Shown here: positions 6,226 to 9,260 of the stretch, in pieces
Layout: the number at the start of each line of letters is the position of its first letter
Position numbering within the stretch: the stretch's first letter is position 1
NCBI GenBank assembly: GCA_963624415.1
Contig: CAVFPQ010000094.1
Span: 1 to 9,260, forward strand
Origin: RUG806 sp963624415
GTDB lineage: Bacteria; Bacillota; Clostridia; Oscillospirales; Acutalibacteraceae
Length of the DNA stretch: 9,260 nucleotides
Reading direction: 5' to 3'
Position numbers and translations under genes: made by a program
Notes under the pieces: model-generated
The model's database searches: none
Seen by the model: only the letters and a program-made list of their open reading frames with translations
Told to the model about the DNA's origin: nothing

Positions 6226-7356
6226 TTATCGTGAAAATACGGCGACGGATGCATACGGATTTGTCTTTCCGCTGCGGTCATACCATATCTGCGGCATACG
6301 CCTGTTTTCATTTGCGGAGACATTGCTTACATCAACATCCTCGCTTTCGCCTTCTCTTACAAGACGGCAGACAAGAACACATCTTGTCTCTATATATATG
6401 TCATCGGTATTAAAATCATATACGCAGGTCGACAACACCAAAAGCTTGTCATCGGCGGCTATATCAACGGAGTTGTTCACAAAATAGCTTCTTGACAGGC
6501 ACTCGTTGGCATAGTCAATCGTGCGGTCATCGGGAATTGTCGGGTCTAAGTAGTTAAAATAATTTCCGTTGTCATAATCGGGATTTACGGTCGTTATAAA
6601 GCAAGCAAAAGCTTTCCATTTGCAGTTATCGTAAAGCGTATCGAACTCAATAACCGGATGCTGTTTATAGAACCCGACATCACGGTATTTTGTGACATCC
6701 CTGAAAATACATTCATCAAGTGTCAGATTGTGACCGTAGATTATGGTGATTTTCTGAAGACTGTCTTTGCCCTTTCCGGTTGTACAGCGGGCATCCATCC
6801 AGATTGAGCCTCGCCTGTCAAATTCGCCGTAAAAATTCTTGCGTTCGTAATATGTTCCGTCAAGCGTTTTCATGACAGGAAAATCGACAGCGGTATCGTT
6901 GATTTTTATCCAGCCCACAACGTCACTGTTTTCCGAATAGATGCTTTTGAAACGGTTCTGTATGCCGTTCGGAAAATCGACATCCTTTATTTTGGGTGAC
7001 AGGCTGTCGAGCACGGTTGAGACATCATAGAAATTCGAAGCGGAAGTATCGGTCTTTTTGTTTGCGGCGGCAACAAGAAGCATAAGAAAAGAAAAGCAGA
7101 CGGAAACAAGCAGAATAACATCCGACACAGCCAGAACGGCTATAATAATCTTGTCGGATTTTTTCATTTTTTTGCGTTCTTTTTTTGGAGTTTCTTTTTG
7201 CTTGGCGGGTGTATCGTCTTCGCTTAAAGAGTCTGTATACACATCGGCAGTTTTCTTTGTCTGTTCATCAACGGCGACATCCGATTTTTTGCCGTCCGAT
7301 GATTTATCCGACATCGAATTAAAATAAATTCCGCCGTTATTGTTGTCGTCTGCCAC
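6226..7356 (-). CDS. srtB: Class B sortase
   Basis: This 376-residue membrane cysteine transpeptidase is the first gene of the minus-strand run. Sortases cleave a C-terminal signal on exported proteins and join them to peptidoglycan or pilins. Residues 1-66 are charged and cytoplasmic, a membrane helix spans about 69-97, and the class B pattern follows: SDVVGWIKINDTAVDFPVM (144-162), YYERKNFYG, GSIWMDAR, then IIYGHN with His209. Cys311 lies in LLVLSTC and Arg325 in the ETRCVLV strand, so the catalytic triad is complete. After the domain comes a tail with VREGESEDVD and TNPYA, shared with the second sortase. The start is a GTG at 7356 with GGAGG (7364-7368) seven bases upstream; an alternative GTG at 7419 has no such site and lies within the promoter region. 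Extra cysteines (191, 216, 245, 252, 286, 326, 330) are notable for an exported domain. No LPXTG or NPXTN substrate is seen nearby. Confidence 0.93.
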   Translation of the reverse strand: MADDNNNGGIYFNSMSDKSSDGKKSDVAVDEQTKKTADVYTDSLSEDDTPAKQKETPKKERKKMKKSDKIIIAVLAVSDVILLVSVCFSFLMLLVAAANKKTDTSASNFYDVSTVLDSLSPKIKDVDFPNGIQNRFKSIYSENSDVVGWIKINDTAVDFPVMKTLDGTYYERKNFYGEFDRRGSIWMDARCTTGKGKDSLQKITIIYGHNLTLDECIFRDVTKYRDVGFYKQHPVIEFDTLYDNCKWKAFACFITTVNPDYDNGNYFNYLDPTIPDDRTIDYANECLSRSYFVNNSVDIAADDKLLVLSTCVYDFNTDDIYIETRCVLVCRLVREGESEDVDVSNVSANENRRMPQIWYDRSGKTNPYASVAVFSR

Positions 7357-7402
7357 CGAAATTCCTCCGTCCGTAGAATATAAATTAAATAAAGTAACAA
7401 TT

Positions 7403-7431
7403 ATAATAACACATTTCACATATTATTACAA
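7403..7431 (-). promoter_or_regulatory. Candidate promoter for the sortase/CinA-like/SpoIID run
   Basis: The minus strand shows TTGTAA (7426-7431), a 17-base spacer and TATTAT (7403-7408). They match sigma-A consensus at 4 of 6 and 5 of 6 positions. Transcription would start near 7396, about 40 bases before the GTG at 7356, leaving room for the GGAGG site. The region is AT-rich, so chance matches are possible. Confidence 0.55.
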
Positions 7432-7448
7432 GTACCCTAAAAATAGAT

Positions 7449-7469
7449 TAAAGAAAAAAAACTTCTTTA
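7449..7469. promoter_or_regulatory. Inverted repeat between divergent promoters
   Basis: TAAAGAA (7449-7455) and TTCTTTA (7463-7469) are perfect inverted arms around a seven-base loop of mostly A. The right arm overlaps the -35 of the apbE promoter, and the left arm points toward the sortase promoter. It could be a shared operator. It is not a good terminator because the stem is AT-only apart from one G-C pair. Confidence 0.35.
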
Positions 7470-7494
7470 CTATTCGCTCGAATCTTGTTATAAT
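7466..7494 (+). promoter_or_regulatory. apbE promoter
   Basis: TTTACT (7466-7471), a 17-base spacer and a perfect TATAAT (7489-7494) precede apbE. The predicted start near 7501 gives a leader of about 36 bases. This supports the ATG at 7537 and argues against a TTG at 7495. Together with the minus-strand promoter, it accounts for the 180-base gap 7357-7536, in which I see no gene. Confidence 0.68.
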
Positions 7495-7536
7495 TTGAAT
7501 GGCGTTTTATATTTTGTATCTTGCAGAGGCTTTACA

Positions 7537-8613
7537 ATGAACTCAAAACATAAAATTTATATAAAAGTTATAGCGTTAATCGGCGTTTTTGCCGTGCTTA
7601 TTTCGCTGTTCCCCGCCTGTTCATCAACAAAATCAAAGGATTACACATCCTTTGCAATGGGCAGTGCGATAACGGCAAAGCTTTACGGCACCGACACCGA
7701 AGCGCTTGACACTGTGTGGGACGAAATATGCACAAGCGTTAAAAACAGCGACAACGCAATATCCGCCACAAACGAAGCCTCCGACATTTATCTTTTAAAT
7801 TCTCACGGTTCGATTATCGCAGATGACTACACAATTTCACTTCTGAAGAAGGTTATTCTGCTGTGCAGTACTCTTGACAGAAAAGTCGACATAACAATGG
7901 GTGCGCTTACCGAGCTTTGGGGCTTTACGGGTGACAATCCGCACGTGCCGTCCGACGAAGAAATAAAAACGGCTCTGGCGACTGTCAATCTTGATGAGGT
8001 CGCAATAGTTGAAGGCACCAAAACAATTTCAATCGGCAAAAATCAGAAGCTCGATTTAGGAGCGTTCGGCAAGGGTGAAGCGTGTGATATAATGCGTGAC
8101 GCTCTGCTTGAAAATAATATTTCCGCATGCATTTCTTTCGGCGGAAACATACTTGTTACAAATTCCGCACCGGGCAAAAAAGGGTGGAATATAGGTCTCA
8201 GAGACCCGAGCGGCACCGAAAACGATGTTTTTGCTTCGCTTACACTCTCACCGGAAGACAATTCCTCACTGTGCGTTTCAACTTCGGGCAGTTATGAAAA
8301 ATGCTTTGAAGAAAACGGCAAAAAATATCATCATATCATAGACCCGTCAACAGGCTACCCGGTCGATACAAATCTTGTATCAGTGAGCGTTATCTGCACA
8401 TCGGGACTCAATGCGGACGCACTGTCAACCGCACTGTTCATAAACGGATTAAACGACACGGCAGACACATGGCTTGATGCGTTCAAAGCAGAAGCGGTGT
8501 TTGTTTACGGTGACGGCAGTGTCTATATAACAGACGGATTATCGCAAAATTTTACAATTAACAACACATCTTCCTATAATATAATCACATATGAAGAAGC
8601 TATTTCAAAATAA
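7537..8613 (+). CDS. apbE: FAD:protein FMN transferase (lipoprotein)
   Basis: ApbE takes FMN from FAD and links it to a threonine or serine of exported or membrane proteins such as Rnf/Nqr subunits and FMN-binding-domain proteins. It works on the outer face of the membrane. The 358-residue protein begins with a lipoprotein signal ending LFPAC, so Cys28 is the likely lipid site. Family motifs follow: SFAMGS (38-43), VDITMGALTELWGF (117-130), LDLGAFGKG (172-180), ISFGGN (199-204), VSTSGSYEK (247-255), YHHIIDPSTGYP (264-275) and NADALSTAL (292-300), whose Asp294 and Thr298 are the expected magnesium ligands. Nothing essential appears missing. The start at 7537 has AGAGG seven bases upstream. The next gene overlaps its 3' end by 23 bases, so the two are translationally linked. 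The substrate is not visible in the window. Confidence 0.95.
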   Translation: MNSKHKIYIKVIALIGVFAVLISLFPACSSTKSKDYTSFAMGSAITAKLYGTDTEALDTVWDEICTSVKNSDNAISATNEASDIYLLNSHGSIIADDYTISLLKKVILLCSTLDRKVDITMGALTELWGFTGDNPHVPSDEEIKTALATVNLDEVAIVEGTKTISIGKNQKLDLGAFGKGEACDIMRDALLENNISACISFGGNILVTNSAPGKKGWNIGLRDPSGTENDVFASLTLSPEDNSSLCVSTSGSYEKCFEENGKKYHHIIDPSTGYPVDTNLVSVSVICTSGLNADALSTALFINGLNDTADTWLDAFKAEAVFVYGDGSVYITDGLSQNFTINNTSSYNIITYEEAISK

Positions 8614-8992
8614 CAGAAGTCCCGTAACCGTACGGGATTTTATATTGATTTTTACTCTGCTTTTCATATCACTCACGGCTCTTTTAATCATGCGGTTTTC
8701 ATCGGATACACTGACCGCCCATATAATTTACGACGGAGAAGAAGTAATGACGGCAGAGCTTGACAAAGTGAGAGAAACAACGGTTTTTTCGCCGGTTGAC
8801 GGCGTTGAAATAGAAATATCCGAAGACGGTATCCGCTTTCTGAATTCAGATTGCAAATCTCGGCAGTGCGTAAGCTGCGGGGTACTTACAAAAGCGGGGC
8901 AAAGTGCCGTTTGCATTCCGAACAGGGTTATGATTACATTGACCTCAAACGGAACGAAAGCGGATGACACATACGATGCCGTCGCATACTGA
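8591..8992 (+). CDS. NusG domain II-containing membrane protein
   Basis: This 133-residue protein has one N-terminal membrane helix (about 16-36) and a small extracytoplasmic domain of the NusG_II family (COG5341). The diagnostic stretch is Cys88, Cys93, then GVLTKAGQSAVCIPNRVMI (97-115). It resembles the family pattern C-x4-CV...G-x-I-x-x-x-GQ-x-x-VCLPN-x-V. Cys96 is an extra cysteine next to the conserved pair. Despite the name these proteins are not transcription factors, and their role is unknown. They are typically encoded beside apbE and Gx-transporter genes, as here. The ATG at 8591 lies inside the apbE end, 23 bases before its last base. No good ribosome binding site is visible, so translation probably depends on coupling. 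The family call is firm; the function is not. Confidence 0.88.
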   Translation: MKKLFQNNRSPVTVRDFILIFTLLFISLTALLIMRFSSDTLTAHIIYDGEEVMTAELDKVRETTVFSPVDGVEIEISEDGIRFLNSDCKSRQCVSCGVLTKAGQSAVCIPNRVMITLTSNGTKADDTYDAVAY

Positions 8993-9002
8993 TGACAAAT
9001 TT

Positions 9003-9260
9003 ATGAAATTTCAGAAAAAACAGTTTACCGTTCGCGACATAACGATTACCGGTGTTCTGGGTGCGTTGATGCTTGCGATTTCATACACGGAAAGTGCGGT
9101 CACATCTCTTTTGCCGCTGCCGCCGGGCATAAAACCGGGGCTTGCAAATATAGTTGTAATGTTCGCCTGCTCGGTTATGGGCTTTTGGTACGCACTGTGC
9201 CTGACTCTCATAAAGTCGGCGTTCGCACTGCTTTTATCGGGTGCGACTGCCGGGTTCATA
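9003..9260 (+). CDS. Gx transporter family / HepA-type membrane protein (3' truncated by window)
   Basis: The first 86 codons are present and the frame runs off the window. The protein begins with basic residues. A hydrophobic segment (about 14-29, from TITGVLGALML) leads to YTESAV, then LPLPPGIKPGLANIVVMF (37-54), then a second hydrophobic stretch ending at a GA motif. The TES / PGxKxGLAN pattern is typical of the Gx transporter family. That family is often annotated as heptaprenyl diphosphate synthase component I, but it looks like a membrane transporter related to energy-coupling S components. It commonly follows apbE and NusG_II genes. The start is uncertain. ATG 9003 is ten bases after the previous stop, without a clear ribosome binding site. 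An in-frame ATG at 8976 would add nine residues and overlap the preceding gene by 17 bases. Confidence 0.85.
   Translation, partial: MKFQKKQFTVRDITITGVLGALMLAISYTESAVTSLLPLPPGIKPGLANIVVMFACSVMGFWYALCLTLIKSAFALLLSGATAGFI

Noticed and set aside
6207..6323. Longer start for the second sortase
   Set aside because: It would overlap the 3' end of the first sortase by nearly 100 bases. The ATG at 6206 has a strong ribosome binding site.
7495..7536. TTG start for apbE at 7495
   Set aside because: It falls directly after the -10 element, before the predicted transcription start, and would place 14 residues ahead of a normal lipoprotein signal peptide.

Overview
The window looks like chromosomal DNA of an anaerobic, Gram-positive gut-type clostridium, probably in the Oscillospiraceae/Ruminococcaceae. 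The reasons are moderate-to-low GC, tightly packed genes with GGAGG-type ribosome binding sites, class B sortases, a dockerin-bearing secreted protein, and the Firmicutes-typical ApbE / NusG_II / Gx-transporter gene trio. The placement is inferred from gene content; no rRNA or other marker is present.

Layout. (1) 48-695, minus strand: a HicAB toxin-antitoxin module (hicA 452-625, hicB 48-437). It has a strong promoter with a perfect direct repeat placed between and over its -10/-35 elements. (2) 750-7356, minus strand: a run of five genes read right to left. These are a class B sortase (6226-7356), a second sortase with a very long intracellular N-terminal region (3951-6206), a membrane-anchored CinA-like protein that has lost its signature motifs (2690-3913), a secreted dockerin plus SpoIID/LytB-domain protein whose catalytic domain appears circularly permuted (1430-2677), and folE (788-1339). 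folE is followed by a clear rho-independent terminator. A run of heptamer repeats sits between the SpoIID gene and folE. (3) 7357-7536: a divergent AT-rich intergenic region with one plausible sigma-A promoter for each direction and an inverted repeat between them. (4) 7537-9260, plus strand: an apbE lipoprotein gene, a NusG domain II membrane protein and the start of a Gx-transporter/HepA-type gene cut off by the window end. The first two genes overlap; the third follows within about 10 bases.

How they may work together. The minus-strand run is mostly a cell-envelope cassette: two membrane sortases, a tail-anchored CinA-derived protein and a secreted putative peptidoglycan lytic transglycosylase that carries a cohesin-binding dockerin. 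A speculative model is that the sortases anchor a cohesin-bearing surface protein encoded elsewhere, and the dockerin places the SpoIID-type enzyme on it. folE (GTP cyclohydrolase I) is a housekeeping enzyme that is probably co-transcribed or only adjacent. The plus-strand trio belongs to flavin or redox membrane biology; ApbE attaches FMN to exported proteins. The most unusual items are the permuted SpoIID domain with its dockerin, the degenerate membrane CinA, and the sortase with a roughly 450-residue cytoplasmic extension.
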